Counted from the first letter of the stretch, positions 28,954-38,487 are shown. The stretch: 64,000 nt of DNA from Streptococcus sp. DD12 (GCF_001578885.1 NZ_KQ969495.1:1099123-1163122), one strand, 5' to 3'. Notes: generated from the sequence alone by a model not told the origin. Made by a program: numbers and translations.

Positions 28954-28962
28954 AGTATAGCA
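28954..28962 (-). promoter_or_regulatory. Extended -10 promoter of rlmB, 6 nt from ATG
   Basis: TG-C-TATACT on the minus strand, followed by six bases and then the rlmB ATG. No convincing -35. Confidence 0.65.
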
Positions 28963-29010
28963 TAAAGGCGATATTTCCGTTAGCTTAAGTTTTTCAATAA
29001 TTTTAAAACA

Positions 29011-29035
29011 AAAAAACGAGAATAACTCGTTTTTT
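29011..29035 (-). terminator. Terminator after the Ser-rich anchored protein
   Basis: AAAAAACGAG/CTCGTTTTTT stem with a T tract on the minus strand. Confidence 0.85.
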
Positions 29036-29037
29036 GG

Positions 29038-30780
29038 CTAGTAATCCCCACTGCTGGCTTCTGTGCTATAGCTTTCATAAGACGAGTCAGTCGACGTGTC
29101 ATAGGAACTGCTGGCTTGCGTATCTTCAGCGTAGTTATCTTCGTCATCATAGTCGTAGTCAGCGTAATCATCGTCTTCAGTCCTTGATACGCTAGAAGAA
29201 GATGCACTTGGTTTACTAGAAGACGAACGCGTTGAACTTGAGCTTGATGAGGAACTGGATGATGAACTTGCCTGGGTTTCTGTAGCTGTTTTAAGGGCTT
29301 TTTGGTAAGCTTCCTGATAGATTTTGTCAGCTTTCTTGTAGGTGACCTTTTCCTGTTTCTTTTTATCAGTTGACAGACCGTATTTGTCCACATAGTAGAC
29401 AAAACCATCTGCTCCTAAAACCAGTTGATAAGAGGCCTTTTTGGCATCAACTTTGTCCTTGTAAAGAGCTTTGTAGTTGGTAGCGGTCACTGCTTTATCG
29501 TCAAAGGACGCTTCCGCTTCTTCCTCCAGTGACGTATAAAGCGCATGTTCACCTGATTTCAGACTATACACGCGATAACTAGAACTTGGTTGGTAATCTT
29601 CTGTCGCTCTACTTGTCACGTCAAGTCCCAAGACAGTTCCCTTGTATTGGCTACTGGTGACATCTAAGTCAGATGGCAATTCTTTGCCACTAACACCTGC
29701 CACACCTGCTAAAATTTCTTTTTGAGTGTCCGTTTTGAAGGTCACCACCTGAGGTTTGGTGGTATCTAGGTTTTCGATGGCATTAAACTGACCCTGCACG
29801 ACGATACTCGTGTTAAAGGTGTCATATAACCACTTGCCATAACTTTCCATTACTTGGCTTTGTTCTTCCTTGGTTAAACCGGCTGCAGTATAGGTTGGCG
29901 CCTCTTCTGAGGAAGAACTGCTGGAACTGCTAGAAGTTGAACGAGACGATGACCCCTTTGTCTTATCGCTGCTAGAGGATTGAGAAGCGCTCTCAGACGA
30001 AGCCTTGGACTGGTCTTTCCCGTCTTTTTCATCCGACACAGAGTTTTCTGTGCTTGTGGAAGACTGACTGGTTTTGGACAAGTCGCTAGCGCTCGTTTGA
30101 CTACTAGAAGCTTGGGGTACCACGACAGAGCTATCTTTAGGAACTTCTGTTTGTGTCTCTAACGCTTGCCCCTTGTTGTCATACACTTTTGTGGTCACCT
30201 GAGTTTGAGGGATAATGTTGCGGTAACTTGGTGTATAGTTGACAGAAACGACCCCTCTATCTGGCGTTTGCAAGTATTGGTAATGGTAATGAGTCGTCCA
30301 GAACTGGTACCAAGGGCGAGACGAATTCGTGTAGCTAGAAGATGTTACATAACCATCTTTCAAGTAAGCATTGGCGCTTTTGGCATTATCAAAGTCCCAA
30401 GTAGCCCCATTGCTAGTTCGGCGAAGTGTTACCCTTCCATCCTCATGATGGCTGACATAAAACAGTTCACGGTGATAGTTACTGTAGTAGTAATAGTCGC
30501 CTTTTTTCAAGAGCCCTTCAACCTGTGTCTGAGGCCGAGAGACGACACTTTTACCTGTTTTCGTGTTGGTGACTTTAAAGCTATTGTCCTTACGTTTTTC
30601 AATTTTATAACGTACCTTGCGACCGGTCTTTTTATCCACGACCGCTGTCGCATAAACCACTTGCGCATTGGTCAAGGCTGTACTTTGCGTATACTTACCA
30701 AGGATTAAGAAAGCCAGAAAGACAACCAGGCTGACAATCAACATGTTAAGGTATTTGAATTGTTTCAATCGTGCAATCAT
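29038..30780 (-). CDS. Unrecognised single-anchor surface protein with Ser-rich linker and acidic tail (protein I)
   Basis: 580 aa. One N-terminal membrane segment (about 13-32) and an extracellular remainder: a beta-rich region with Tyr/Trp-rich stretches (about 35-210), a Ser-rich linker (about 225-300), a second globular region (about 300-495), and a Ser-rich then Asp/Tyr-rich tail. It is a diverged paralogue of the protein at 33691-34758: both begin QVVY after the anchor, and they share the patterns DYQ-x-(S/T)S-x(2)RVY, EH-x(2)-x-T and ASYQ-(L/M)-VL-x(2)-(D/N)G-x-VY with YGL. No LPXTG. Function unknown. The motif protein at 30789-31199 is 8 nt upstream in the same operon. Confidence 0.8.
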   Translation of the reverse strand: MIARLKQFKYLNMLIVSLVVFLAFLILGKYTQSTALTNAQVVYATAVVDKKTGRKVRYKIEKRKDNSFKVTNTKTGKSVVSRPQTQVEGLLKKGDYYYYSNYHRELFYVSHHEDGRVTLRRTSNGATWDFDNAKSANAYLKDGYVTSSSYTNSSRPWYQFWTTHYHYQYLQTPDRGVVSVNYTPSYRNIIPQTQVTTKVYDNKGQALETQTEVPKDSSVVVPQASSSQTSASDLSKTSQSSTSTENSVSDEKDGKDQSKASSESASQSSSSDKTKGSSSRSTSSSSSSSSSEEAPTYTAAGLTKEEQSQVMESYGKWLYDTFNTSIVVQGQFNAIENLDTTKPQVVTFKTDTQKEILAGVAGVSGKELPSDLDVTSSQYKGTVLGLDVTSRATEDYQPSSSYRVYSLKSGEHALYTSLEEEAEASFDDKAVTATNYKALYKDKVDAKKASYQLVLGADGFVYYVDKYGLSTDKKKQEKVTYKKADKIYQEAYQKALKTATETQASSSSSSSSSSSSTRSSSSKPSASSSSVSRTEDDDYADYDYDDEDNYAEDTQASSSYDTSTDSSYESYSTEASSGDY

Positions 30781-30788
30781 ATGGTCTC

Positions 30789-31199
30789 CTATGCAAACAA
30801 GTAACCCACCACATAGCCGACAAAGGCTACAAGGATTAAAATTGCCCCACGACTAAGCAGACCCAAGGCAGTTAGCTGCGTATTCCAAAGCGTCTTGGGC
30901 TTTTTCACCGCTGGTTGGCTAGCTAAAAAAGGCGACTGGGAAAAACCGGCTTGATACATTTGAGCCCCTGCAGTCTCTCGGGAATTTGAGACAGCTGGCT
31001 TGGTACCGTTTATAGCAGGGTTAGCCCCAGCAAGGGCCTGTCCTTGCGACTGCGACGCGAAAGACTGTTTCTTTGCTAAATCCGCCACCGCAACTTGATG
31101 AGGGGCCAGCCTTTGCGTTTCTCCCTGTTGTAGTTCCGCCACGGTAGGTTTTCTACCATGCAATACTGTAAAGTCATCAATCCAACTTTTACGATCCAT
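30789..31199 (-). CDS. Small tail-anchored protein with the W-F-GR-P-E motif (protein H)
   Basis: 136 aa. Residues 1-35 carry the shared motif: W6, F10, G15-R16-x-P18, E22 (DDFTVLHGRKPTVAELQQGE). A low-complexity Ser/Ala/Gln linker follows, then one C-terminal membrane segment (about 113-135), so the motif would be cytoplasmic. The same motif opens the proteins at 38488-40269, 40388-41362 and 41374-42402. Function unknown. First gene of a two-gene operon with protein I. Confidence 0.78.
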   Translation of the reverse strand: MDRKSWIDDFTVLHGRKPTVAELQQGETQRLAPHQVAVADLAKKQSFASQSQGQALAGANPAINGTKPAVSNSRETAGAQMYQAGFSQSPFLASQPAVKKPKTLWNTQLTALGLLSRGAILILVAFVGYVVGYLFA

Positions 31200-31229
31200 A
31201 AGCCACCTCTTTTGTCTTAATCTGTCATT

Positions 31230-31258
31230 AGTATAGCATTTACGGCCATAAAACTCAA
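31230..31258 (-). promoter_or_regulatory. Promoter of the protein H-protein I operon
   Basis: TTGAGT (31253-31258), 17-nt spacer, TATACT (31230-31235) on the minus strand. Confidence 0.75.
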
Positions 31259-31344
31259 TCTATTTTTAGTTAGTTTTAAGGTGTATCATTGACTAAGTTT
31301 TAGGATTCTTGTCACTAAGCTAATGTTTTCAAAATGAGAATAAA

Positions 31345-31373
31345 AAAGGTTTGGGGTCAGGCCCCAAACCTTT
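31345..31373 (-). terminator. Terminator of rny
   Basis: AAAGGTTTGGGG/CCCCAAACCTTT perfect stem then T6 on the minus strand. It overlaps the last base pairs of the rny stop codon. Confidence 0.9.
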
Positions 31374-32985
31374 ATTTGGCATAATCTACAGCTCTAAGCT
31401 CCCGCACCAGAGTCACCTTGATGTTACCTGGGTAGTCGAGATTGTCTTCAATTTGTTTACGAACCTGATGAGCCAAAATTGTCATGTCATCATCTGACAC
31501 CTTATTTGGTTCAACCATAATTCGAATCTCACGTCCAGCTTGTAGCGCATAACTGGTTTTAACCCCATCAAACTGTCCTGCAATTTCCTCGAGGTCGCGT
31601 AACCGTTTGATGTAATTTTCAATGGATTCGTTTCGAGCGCCTGGTCGTGCAGAGCTTAAAGCATCCGCTGCAGCCACTAAAACAGCGATAACACTGGTTG
31701 GTTCAACGTCGCCATGGTGACTGGCTATCGCATTGACCACAACTGGGTTTTCCTTGTATTTCTTGGCAAATTCTGTGCCAATTTCCACATGGCTACCTTC
31801 CACCTCGCGGTCAATCGCCTTGCCCATGTCATGGAGGAAGCCAGCCCGGCGAGCTAGGTCAACATTTTCCCCCATCTCACTCGCCATAAGACCAGCGAGT
31901 TTACCCACTTCAACAGAGTGCTGGAGAACATTTTGGCCATAGGATGTGCGGAATTGCAGGCGTCCCATGATTTTTATCAAATCTGGATGCATGTTGACTG
32001 CCCCAATTTCAAAGGCGGCTGCCTCACCTGCCTCACGGATACGATTATCCATTTCCAGACGATTCTTTTCAACCAATTCTTCAATCCGAGCGGGATGAAT
32101 CCGGCCATCTTGAATAAGTTGTTCCATGGTCATGCGAGCAATTTCCCGCCTAATCGGGTCAAAGCTCGACAAGACAACAACTTCTGGCGTATCGTCAATG
32201 ATGACGTCAATACCAGTCAAGCTTTCAAAAGTACGGATATTTCGACCTTCACGTCCAATAATCCGCCCTTTCATACTATCATCTGGTAGGTGAACCGTTG
32301 TCACTGTTTGTTCGGTAACAAAATCCCCCGCCATACGTTGCATGGCCTGAGCCAAGAGTTCTTTCGCCTCACGGTCTGCCGTACGACGCACTTCTTGGTT
32401 AGCCTCACGGATACGGTTGGCAATGTCATGCCGCAAGTCTTTTTTGGTCTCAGCCAAAATGAGTTCTTGGGCTTCTTCTTGGGTTAAGGACGCAATGCGT
32501 TCTAACTCGGCTTGCTGTTTTGCTTCTAGCTGGCTTACAGCGTCTTCACGGTCATCTAAATGTTTAGCTTTATCCGTTAAACTCTGTTCTTTGCGCTCAA
32601 GTACCTGTTCTTTGTTTGATAAATTTTCATCCTTGCGGTCTAAGACAGTCTCACGCTGCGTTAGGCGCACTTCCATTTCTTTTAGTTCATGGCGTTCGGA
32701 TTTAAATTCTTCTTGTATCTCAACACGATATTTACGGGCCTCTTCTTTGGCTTCGAGCAGGAGCTCTTTTTGGCGTGCTTTATTGTCACGCTCGTTTACC
32801 CGACGCTGATGGGCTAAATCTTCTTGCGTTTGTTGGCGCAACAATTCGGACTCAGCCTGCGCATTTTGAAGAGTCATTTGGGCTTCTTCTTGGATAGCCT
32901 TTTGGCTATTTTTAGAAAGCACAAATCCAATTATCCAACCTAGGAGAGCAAAAACAAGGGCTGCCACTATAGTGATAATGAACAT
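31372..32985 (-). CDS. rny: Ribonuclease Y
   Basis: 537 aa. Membrane-anchored endoribonuclease that starts bulk mRNA decay. N-terminal membrane segment (about 3-22), long coiled coil (about 30-200), KH domain with [15 protein letters not shown], and HD domain ([29 protein letters not shown]). It is a housekeeping gene lying, with luxS, between the two runs of motif proteins. Confidence 0.97.
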   Translation of the reverse strand: MFIITIVAALVFALLGWIIGFVLSKNSQKAIQEEAQMTLQNAQAESELLRQQTQEDLAHQRRVNERDNKARQKELLLEAKEEARKYRVEIQEEFKSERHELKEMEVRLTQRETVLDRKDENLSNKEQVLERKEQSLTDKAKHLDDREDAVSQLEAKQQAELERIASLTQEEAQELILAETKKDLRHDIANRIREANQEVRRTADREAKELLAQAMQRMAGDFVTEQTVTTVHLPDDSMKGRIIGREGRNIRTFESLTGIDVIIDDTPEVVVLSSFDPIRREIARMTMEQLIQDGRIHPARIEELVEKNRLEMDNRIREAGEAAAFEIGAVNMHPDLIKIMGRLQFRTSYGQNVLQHSVEVGKLAGLMASEMGENVDLARRAGFLHDMGKAIDREVEGSHVEIGTEFAKKYKENPVVVNAIASHHGDVEPTSVIAVLVAAADALSSARPGARNESIENYIKRLRDLEEIAGQFDGVKTSYALQAGREIRIMVEPNKVSDDDMTILAHQVRKQIEDNLDYPGNIKVTLVRELRAVDYAK

Positions 32986-33144
32986 GTTTTTACCTCTAAA
33001 TTCTAAAGTTTCTTAAAAGAAACCTATCTTTAATTCTATCATAATCTAGACCCCTTCTCAATCTAAAAGCTGACAGAGTTTTCTTTTTTTGCTACCATAA
33101 AGAAAAAATACCTTAGGCTTAGGCCCATTTAAAAGGAGATTTCC

Positions 33145-33627
33145 ATGACCAAAGAAGTCGTTGTCGAAAGTTTTGAACTTGATCACACTGCTGTTAAAGC
33201 CCCTTACGTCCGCCTCATTGCCACAGAAAGTGGCCCTAAAGGCGACACTATTACCAATTTTGACGTCCGACTGGTTCAGCCCAATGAAAATGCCATTCCA
33301 ACTGGTGGTCTACACACCATCGAACATCTCTTGGCGAAACTCATTCGTGAGCGCATCGATGGCATGATTGACTGCTCACCCTTTGGCTGTCGCACGGGTT
33401 TTCACTTGATTATGTGGGGAGAACCTGACGCCACTACCATTGCCAAAGTGATTAAATCTTCTCTGGAAGAAATTGCCAATGGCGTTCGCTGGGAAGATGT
33501 CCCAGGAACAACCATTGAATCCTGCGGTAACTACAAAGACCACAGCCTCTTTTCTGCACAAGAATGGGCGAAACTCATTCTTTCTCAAGGGATTTCTGAC
33601 CAGCCCTTTGAACGCCACATCGTCTAA
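33145..33627 (+). CDS. luxS: S-ribosylhomocysteine lyase (AI-2 synthase)
   Basis: 160 aa. Cleaves S-ribosylhomocysteine to homocysteine and DPD, the precursor of AI-2; part of the activated methyl cycle. The metal ligands are in HTIEHLLA and in the later [10 protein letters not shown] segment (Cys); [17 protein letters not shown] is the active-site loop. AAAGGAG precedes the ATG. Monocistronic on the plus strand, divergent from rny. Confidence 0.98.
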   Translation: MTKEVVVESFELDHTAVKAPYVRLIATESGPKGDTITNFDVRLVQPNENAIPTGGLHTIEHLLAKLIRERIDGMIDCSPFGCRTGFHLIMWGEPDATTIAKVIKSSLEEIANGVRWEDVPGTTIESCGNYKDHSLFSAQEWAKLILSQGISDQPFERHIV

Positions 33628-33660
33628 GGCTCCAAAGAAAAGCCAAGTGGCAACAGCAAA

Positions 33661-33692
33661 GACCAGCAACGACAGGTTGCTGGTCTTTTTTT
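33661..33692 (+). terminator. Terminator of luxS
   Basis: GACCAGCAAC/GTTGCTGGTC stem followed by seven T on the plus strand. Confidence 0.92.
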
Positions 33693-34758
33693 ATTGTCCA
33701 AATTGATTTAAGAGTTTTTGGTATTCTTTTTGGATATCGCTTGGGGCTTCCTTATACTGTGCAAAATCAAACTTACCTTCCAAGCCATAGTTGCTGACTT
33801 CGTACACGACACCATTGTCTGCAAGAACCATCTGGTAAGAAGCCTGATTGGCATCCACCTGCTGGCTATAATAGTCTTGGTAACTGCCATAAGCGCTAAC
33901 TTTTTGCGCAAATTCTTGCTCCTGCGTCAAGATTCCATGCTCTTTGGATCTGGTATGATACACGCGAAAGACCGACGTCGACTGATAGTCATTGACAGCA
34001 TCACTGCCCAACACAAGGCCAAGGGCGGCGAGATCAACAGTTGACGGGTAAGTCTCAAAACGGTCCCGGTCTACCGTCTGCTGATCAATGGCAAAAGGCC
34101 CTTGATTAGCAGACAAGCTATCAGCAACCGGCGTTCCGACCAAGCGTCCCAATAGGGTCCCGTCGGGCGTAGTCACTGTTGTCCAGGACAGCCCCTGGGA
34201 GCTGGCCGTCACATTAAGTGGCGTCTGAATGACCATAGCTCCCTTGCCATAGCGACTTGTCGCCAGCCAGTTGGCGAAATGTTGGTTGATTTGGCGAATG
34301 GCATCATCGGTCAAACTGATGTTTTTCATCTCAACCTTAGGCTGCGCTTGGCTAACCTTGGCCCAATCTTCATTGGCCTTGAGCAACTGGGTCTCCCCCA
34401 CTGTTCGATAGGTATTCCCTTGAACTGTCAGTTTGGCTTTTTGCCAAGGCAAGAAGCCTTGTGTCAGGACTAAGGCGCCTTCTTTTCCTGGCAACTCAAT
34501 GCGCAGAGAGGCTTTTCCCGTGATTTGAGGGCTGGCTTGAAAAACTTCCCCCGTAGCCTCATTTTTGATTTGAAAGACATCCTTATCTAACCGATGCACC
34601 TCAAAGAAAACCTGTTGCGACGTTTTTAGCTTTTGTGTTTCGATGCGATAGACCACTTGGGTGGAAGAAAAGGCTGTCGTCCGTCGCCAGGCACCTGCTA
34701 CTAAGCCCAGAAGGAAACAAAAGAACGCCAGGATAAAAAAGAAATAACGCTTCATCAT
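33691..34758 (-). CDS. Unrecognised single-anchor extracellular protein (protein G)
   Basis: 355 aa, starting with two Met codons (34758 and 34755). One N-terminal membrane segment (about 4-24); the rest is predicted extracellular. It is a paralogue of the protein at 29038-30780 over most of its length but without the Ser-rich insertions: QVVYRIETQ..., GLVLGSDAVNDYQSTSVFRV, and ASYQMVLADNGVVYEVSNYG. No known domain recognised. Last gene of the eight-gene minus-strand run; its start is 3 nt from the permease stop. Confidence 0.8.
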   Translation of the reverse strand: MMKRYFFFILAFFCFLLGLVAGAWRRTTAFSSTQVVYRIETQKLKTSQQVFFEVHRLDKDVFQIKNEATGEVFQASPQITGKASLRIELPGKEGALVLTQGFLPWQKAKLTVQGNTYRTVGETQLLKANEDWAKVSQAQPKVEMKNISLTDDAIRQINQHFANWLATSRYGKGAMVIQTPLNVTASSQGLSWTTVTTPDGTLLGRLVGTPVADSLSANQGPFAIDQQTVDRDRFETYPSTVDLAALGLVLGSDAVNDYQSTSVFRVYHTRSKEHGILTQEQEFAQKVSAYGSYQDYYSQQVDANQASYQMVLADNGVVYEVSNYGLEGKFDFAQYKEAPSDIQKEYQKLLNQFGQ

Positions 34759-34761
34759 AAC

Positions 34762-35574
34762 CTACCTTTTTTTGTAACGTAACAAAAGCACAAAACACAA
34801 GGCGTAAACCACAGCATGCCAAAACAGGGCCTGCCAGGCATCCATTAGGGCTGACGACTTGGCGGTGAATTGGTCCAACTGTGCCTTGGGCAAAGCTAGT
34901 CCAAACTTTGCCATCTGAGAGGGGATCTCACGCAAACCATTAATGGCTCCAAAGGCCTTGTGACCTGCCCCTAAAAAGATGCCCTTTTCTGTCCAGTTAA
35001 TCGCTTTGGGCAATTGCAAAACGGTCCCAGACAGCGCAAATTGAACAATTCCTACAACAACAGCCAGAATCACTGAAGAAATTTCACTCGTTCCCGCAAG
35101 GCTAGAAATCACCAGAGCCAAAAAATGCGCCGACAGGAAAACTAAGAGCACTGTGACAAAAAGATCACTATCAAATGCCCCAAAAACAATCCCCTTAGCT
35201 TTTAAGTCCTTATCAAAGACATTTGCCACCCAATGGTAGCCAAATACAAAGACTAGGGCTTCGATAATGGCATAGCCCGTATTAAAGAGCAAAGTGGCAA
35301 CTGCAAAGCCCGTTCGCGACAGACCCGAGAAGAAATCACGGTCCAAGACAGAGCGCTCCTTGGAAATATAAATGGCATTTTGGACTAAAATAAGTAGAGC
35401 TGACGAAAAGAGCAACAAAAAGGTTGTCATGCGTGTCGATTCAAATTGCTCCAAGAAGTCTTTTTTCTGAATATAAACAATTAAGACTTCAAACAAGAGA
35501 ATGCCAAACAATACCTTGACAAAGTCTGTCCAGCTATTCTTAAACTTGTAAAAAGATAAACGTAAACTTGCCAT
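34762..35574 (-). CDS. ABC-2 type transporter permease
   Basis: 270 aa with about six membrane segments and a cytoplasmic N-terminus. The layout and the adjacent ABCG-like ATPase fit an ABC-2 permease. Substrate unknown. It has AGGAG before the ATG and lies 7 nt after the ATPase gene. Confidence 0.82.
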   Translation of the reverse strand: MASLRLSFYKFKNSWTDFVKVLFGILLFEVLIVYIQKKDFLEQFESTRMTTFLLLFSSALLILVQNAIYISKERSVLDRDFFSGLSRTGFAVATLLFNTGYAIIEALVFVFGYHWVANVFDKDLKAKGIVFGAFDSDLFVTVLLVFLSAHFLALVISSLAGTSEISSVILAVVVGIVQFALSGTVLQLPKAINWTEKGIFLGAGHKAFGAINGLREIPSQMAKFGLALPKAQLDQFTAKSSALMDAWQALFWHAVVYALCFVLLLRYKKR

Positions 35575-35581
35575 AAATCTC

Positions 35582-36367
35582 CTAGATACGATAGACGCGG
35601 CTGGAACGGTCCAACTCCTTGTAAATCTCTGCTAGATTCAAATCCAAATATTTACTAATGTCATGTGGGTCAGTCGTCTTGTATTCCAACAGTAATTCTT
35701 CATAGGTGCCGACAAAGGTTGGTAAGCCATGTGACATAAAAATCATACGATCCAAAATACTCAAATTCTCAGTATTATGCGTGATGACGATAATGGCTTT
35801 GTTAGCTGAGCGTGCCAAAATGCGCAAGGTTCGAAGCAGATTGCGGTCACTCAAGGCATCTAAGCCGCTGGAGGGCTCATCTAAGATAAAGTAACGGGAG
35901 TCACTCAACAACTCAACGCCTATGGAAACCCGTCTTTGCTGACCACCTGACAATTCTGACACTTTTTTGCGCCAGAAAGGGGTCAATCCCAAGTCCTCAA
36001 CCACCCGGTGCACCTGCGTTTCTTTTTCAGCACGAGAGCGCCCCCTCAGATGGATATCTGCATAGGTTTTAAAGGTTTCTTCTACCGTCAAATAGTCGCG
36101 CAACAAATTTTTCTGTGGCACATATGCCCAAGGGGTTTCCCGATGAGACACACGATAGCCATCCTCAATCATGCCAAACTGATGACAGGTCGGTTTGAGG
36201 CGCCCTAGCAAAATCTCTGTGAGTGTTGTTTTACCGCTACCAGACGCTCCCAGAATACCGACTAACTCACCTGTACGAATGGTCACATCTAGGTGGTTAA
36301 AGAGCGCTTGGTCATTGCCCTTATACTGAAAACAAATATGGTTAAAGGTCAGTTGATGTGGTGTCAC
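35582..36367 (-). CDS. ABC transporter ATP-binding protein (ABCG-like)
   Basis: 261 aa. Walker A GASGSGKTT, Q-loop VPQKNLL, signature LSGGQQRR, Walker B YFILDEPSSGLDALS and switch His in ITHNTEN. The Walker B/D-loop and the later MSHGLPTFVGTYEEL resemble the ABCG/White subfamily. GTG start, whose last two bases overlap the TGA of the upstream gene; GAGGAG is 6 nt before it. It should energise the permease downstream; the cargo is unknown. Confidence 0.93.
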   Translation of the reverse strand: MTPHQLTFNHICFQYKGNDQALFNHLDVTIRTGELVGILGASGSGKTTLTEILLGRLKPTCHQFGMIEDGYRVSHRETPWAYVPQKNLLRDYLTVEETFKTYADIHLRGRSRAEKETQVHRVVEDLGLTPFWRKKVSELSGGQQRRVSIGVELLSDSRYFILDEPSSGLDALSDRNLLRTLRILARSANKAIIVITHNTENLSILDRMIFMSHGLPTFVGTYEELLLEYKTTDPHDISKYLDLNLAEIYKELDRSSRVYRI

Positions 36368-36879
36368 GATTTCTCCTCATGTGCATAAAGTAAAAACAAA
36401 ATGAAGGCCACTAAGGCAATAATGAGTAGTAAAACCAGGTTCAAGTGAAAAACAAGAACTAGACTAGTCGCTAAGACTGTCCCTAAAAGTCCCAAATAGC
36501 GCAAGAGACCCGCCTTTTTTGGCCCTTGATAACTGTCAGGGCTTTGTGTTTGGAAAGCAGGCTGCGCTACCAGAAAGGCTTGGTTTTGTCTTTTAGCCGC
36601 TTCTTCCTGATAGGCGGCCACCAAGGCTTTGTCGTAAGCATCCTTGGCCGAAAAATCAACAAAACACTTCTTGGCCTCTGCAATATGGGCCAGCAAAGCA
36701 GTATCGTCTGCTGATAAGCCAATATGCGCATCACGACTATTTAGCTCCTCACTTAGACGATTGAGGAGAATAAAATTAGCATTTGCCGACGCATCTGGTC
36801 TGAGGCTTTCAGCCAGAGGGGCTAGCAAGGCGAGTTTCTGCCCATCGGTCGTTCGCCCTTTATAGTAATCAATCATCAT
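36364..36879 (-). CDS. Two-TM membrane protein with a degenerate J-domain-like N-terminus (protein E)
   Basis: 171 aa. Two adjacent C-terminal membrane segments (about 126-165), cytoplasmic N-terminus. By eye the N-terminus resembles a stretched J-domain: DYY at the start, LAESLRPDASANANF where helix II-HPD-loop would be (RPD in place of HPD), and AEAKKCFVDFSAKDAYDKAL like the helix III-IV end of J-domains. The spacing between the halves is about 20 residues longer than canonical. Its start overlaps the Hsp70 stop (ATGA) without an SD, so the two are translationally coupled. The J-domain reading is a hypothesis. Confidence 0.75.
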   Translation of the reverse strand: MMIDYYKGRTTDGQKLALLAPLAESLRPDASANANFILLNRLSEELNSRDAHIGLSADDTALLAHIAEAKKCFVDFSAKDAYDKALVAAYQEEAAKRQNQAFLVAQPAFQTQSPDSYQGPKKAGLLRYLGLLGTVLATSLVLVFHLNLVLLLIIALVAFILFLLYAHEEKS

Positions 36880-38477
36880 AAGGTATAGGCGTCAAAGATA
36901 GCTTGTAACTCGGTTAAATCATCATCCACAAATTGACTCAAAGTTGTGTTGACGGTTAACTGGTTGATGATTTCTCCCGTCACACTATCGGTAATAGTGA
37001 TGTAGACAATCTGCTCTTCGTCAAAATCTAGGCGTATGCTGATAAGCTTTTCCCCAGCCTGTCTTGGTGTGGCTAAGGGTTCTACGCGATTGAGAATGAT
37101 ATCAACATCCATAGGATTTTCATAATTTCCTTCTGTCAAACGCAGCCCAAAATTTGTCTGGCCATCAACCGTCGCGACCAGGTCATCCTTGATAAAGGTT
37201 GCTGGAATGACCGTATTACGAGGGACGATAATACGGTTATAGTAATCCCCGACAAAAGGATAGGATTGGGCACTGGACTTTTTCAAGAGTATCCCTAACC
37301 CCTGCGAAGTCACATCACGAATCACCAGACCATCTGTCTTCGCATCCAAATCTTCACTAGCTTGCGTTTCACTAAAGGTGACCCCGTGATTTACCATCAA
37401 GTCGGCGATAATCGCTGCTCCCTCAGCGACAATAATATCTGGATTGAGGTCATATTCTGGTTTTTTACCTGAAAGAGCTTCAATCATCAAGCGAACGACG
37501 GGCATACGGGTTGAGCCCCCCACCAGTAAGATATGGTCAATGTCCTTCCAAGTCAAACCAGATGAACGCAGGGTCGTCTCCAACTTGATTTGCGTGTCTT
37601 TTAGTAAGGGTTGAATTTCCCGTTGAAAATCATTTTGTGTGATTTCAACTTCATACTCAGCCGTTTCGGTCATGTATTCAAAGTAGGTCGCATCATTAAC
37701 AGATAGGGCAATCTTGAGTTTTTCTGCTTCATAGAGGAGTTGCGTCTCTTGTTGGGCTGTTAGCTTGGTCATATTGACCCCTTGGTCTTCCAAACGACGA
37801 ATCAATAATTTCGCCAACTGCTTATCAAAATCAAGCCCACCCAATCGGTGATTGCCATCTGTTGCCTTGATATCGTAATGCTGACCAGCAACCTGTAGGA
37901 CAGTCACATCAAAGGTGCCACCCCCCAAGTCATAAACAAGGATATTGCCATTGACGCCACGGTCATGCGCATAGGCAATGGCTGCTGCCGTCGGTTCATT
38001 GATAATCCGAAGCACTTCAAATCCTGCCAAACGCCCTGCATTTTTCGTCGCCGCGCGTTGTTTGGAGGTGAAATAAGCCGGTACGGTGATGACCACTTGA
38101 GGCGCCGTTTTTTCGTGGCCTTCTTCCTCTTGCAATTTTCCAATGCGTTTTTTAAATTCATTGAGAACCATGGCCGACAAAATCACCGAGTTAATTTGCC
38201 GATTGTCTGGTGTTTTTGTCACAACGTTCTTTGCGATGTCCCGCTTAAAGTCCATGCGGAAATTTTCCACATGCCCTGAGGATAGCCCTCTATTGATTGC
38301 CTCACGTCCAACACTCACGCGCATTTTGCCACCAATATTGGAAAAATAGACGGCTGAACGTAGCACAATCTCATCATTTGCTCCCACACGAACGATTTCG
38401 GTTTGCCCACTGGCATCTCGTGTGGCTAAAACAGAATTGGTCGTCCCAAGGTCTATTCCATAAGCTCTGTTTGCCAT
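36876..38477 (-). CDS. Hsp70-like chaperone ATPase (not DnaK)
   Basis: 533 aa. A complete Hsp70 nucleotide-binding domain: GIDLGTTNSVLA, VPAYFTSKQRAATKNAGRLA, INEPTAAAIAYAHDR, YDLGGGTFDVTVL, LLVGGSTRMPVVR. A beta substrate-binding domain follows (about 390-510; TSQGLGILL, NTVIPATF, NFGLRLTEGNYENP). It ends shortly after, so the alpha-helical lid of DnaK (about 600 aa) is missing. It has no grpE or dnaJ neighbours, but overlaps the J-like membrane gene. Probably a dedicated chaperone for this cluster. Confidence 0.93.
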   Translation of the reverse strand: MANRAYGIDLGTTNSVLATRDASGQTEIVRVGANDEIVLRSAVYFSNIGGKMRVSVGREAINRGLSSGHVENFRMDFKRDIAKNVVTKTPDNRQINSVILSAMVLNEFKKRIGKLQEEEGHEKTAPQVVITVPAYFTSKQRAATKNAGRLAGFEVLRIINEPTAAAIAYAHDRGVNGNILVYDLGGGTFDVTVLQVAGQHYDIKATDGNHRLGGLDFDKQLAKLLIRRLEDQGVNMTKLTAQQETQLLYEAEKLKIALSVNDATYFEYMTETAEYEVEITQNDFQREIQPLLKDTQIKLETTLRSSGLTWKDIDHILLVGGSTRMPVVRLMIEALSGKKPEYDLNPDIIVAEGAAIIADLMVNHGVTFSETQASEDLDAKTDGLVIRDVTSQGLGILLKKSSAQSYPFVGDYYNRIIVPRNTVIPATFIKDDLVATVDGQTNFGLRLTEGNYENPMDVDIILNRVEPLATPRQAGEKLISIRLDFDEEQIVYITITDSVTGEIINQLTVNTTLSQFVDDDLTELQAIFDAYTL

Positions 38478-38487
38478 GTCCTCTCCT

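Noticed and set aside
28980..29408. Open frame of about 142 codons overlapping the 3' end of the Ser-rich protein gene
   Set aside because: It is in another frame of a low-complexity region, gives a Lys/Thr/Met-biased translation, has no SD and contradicts the long paralogue-supported frame.
29200..30000. Repetitive DNA in the Ser-rich protein gene as a CRISPR-like array or phase-variable repeat
   Set aside because: The repeats are runs of serine made from mixed TCA/TCG/AGC-type codons, without regular spacers or a homopolymer/short tandem unit prone to slippage.
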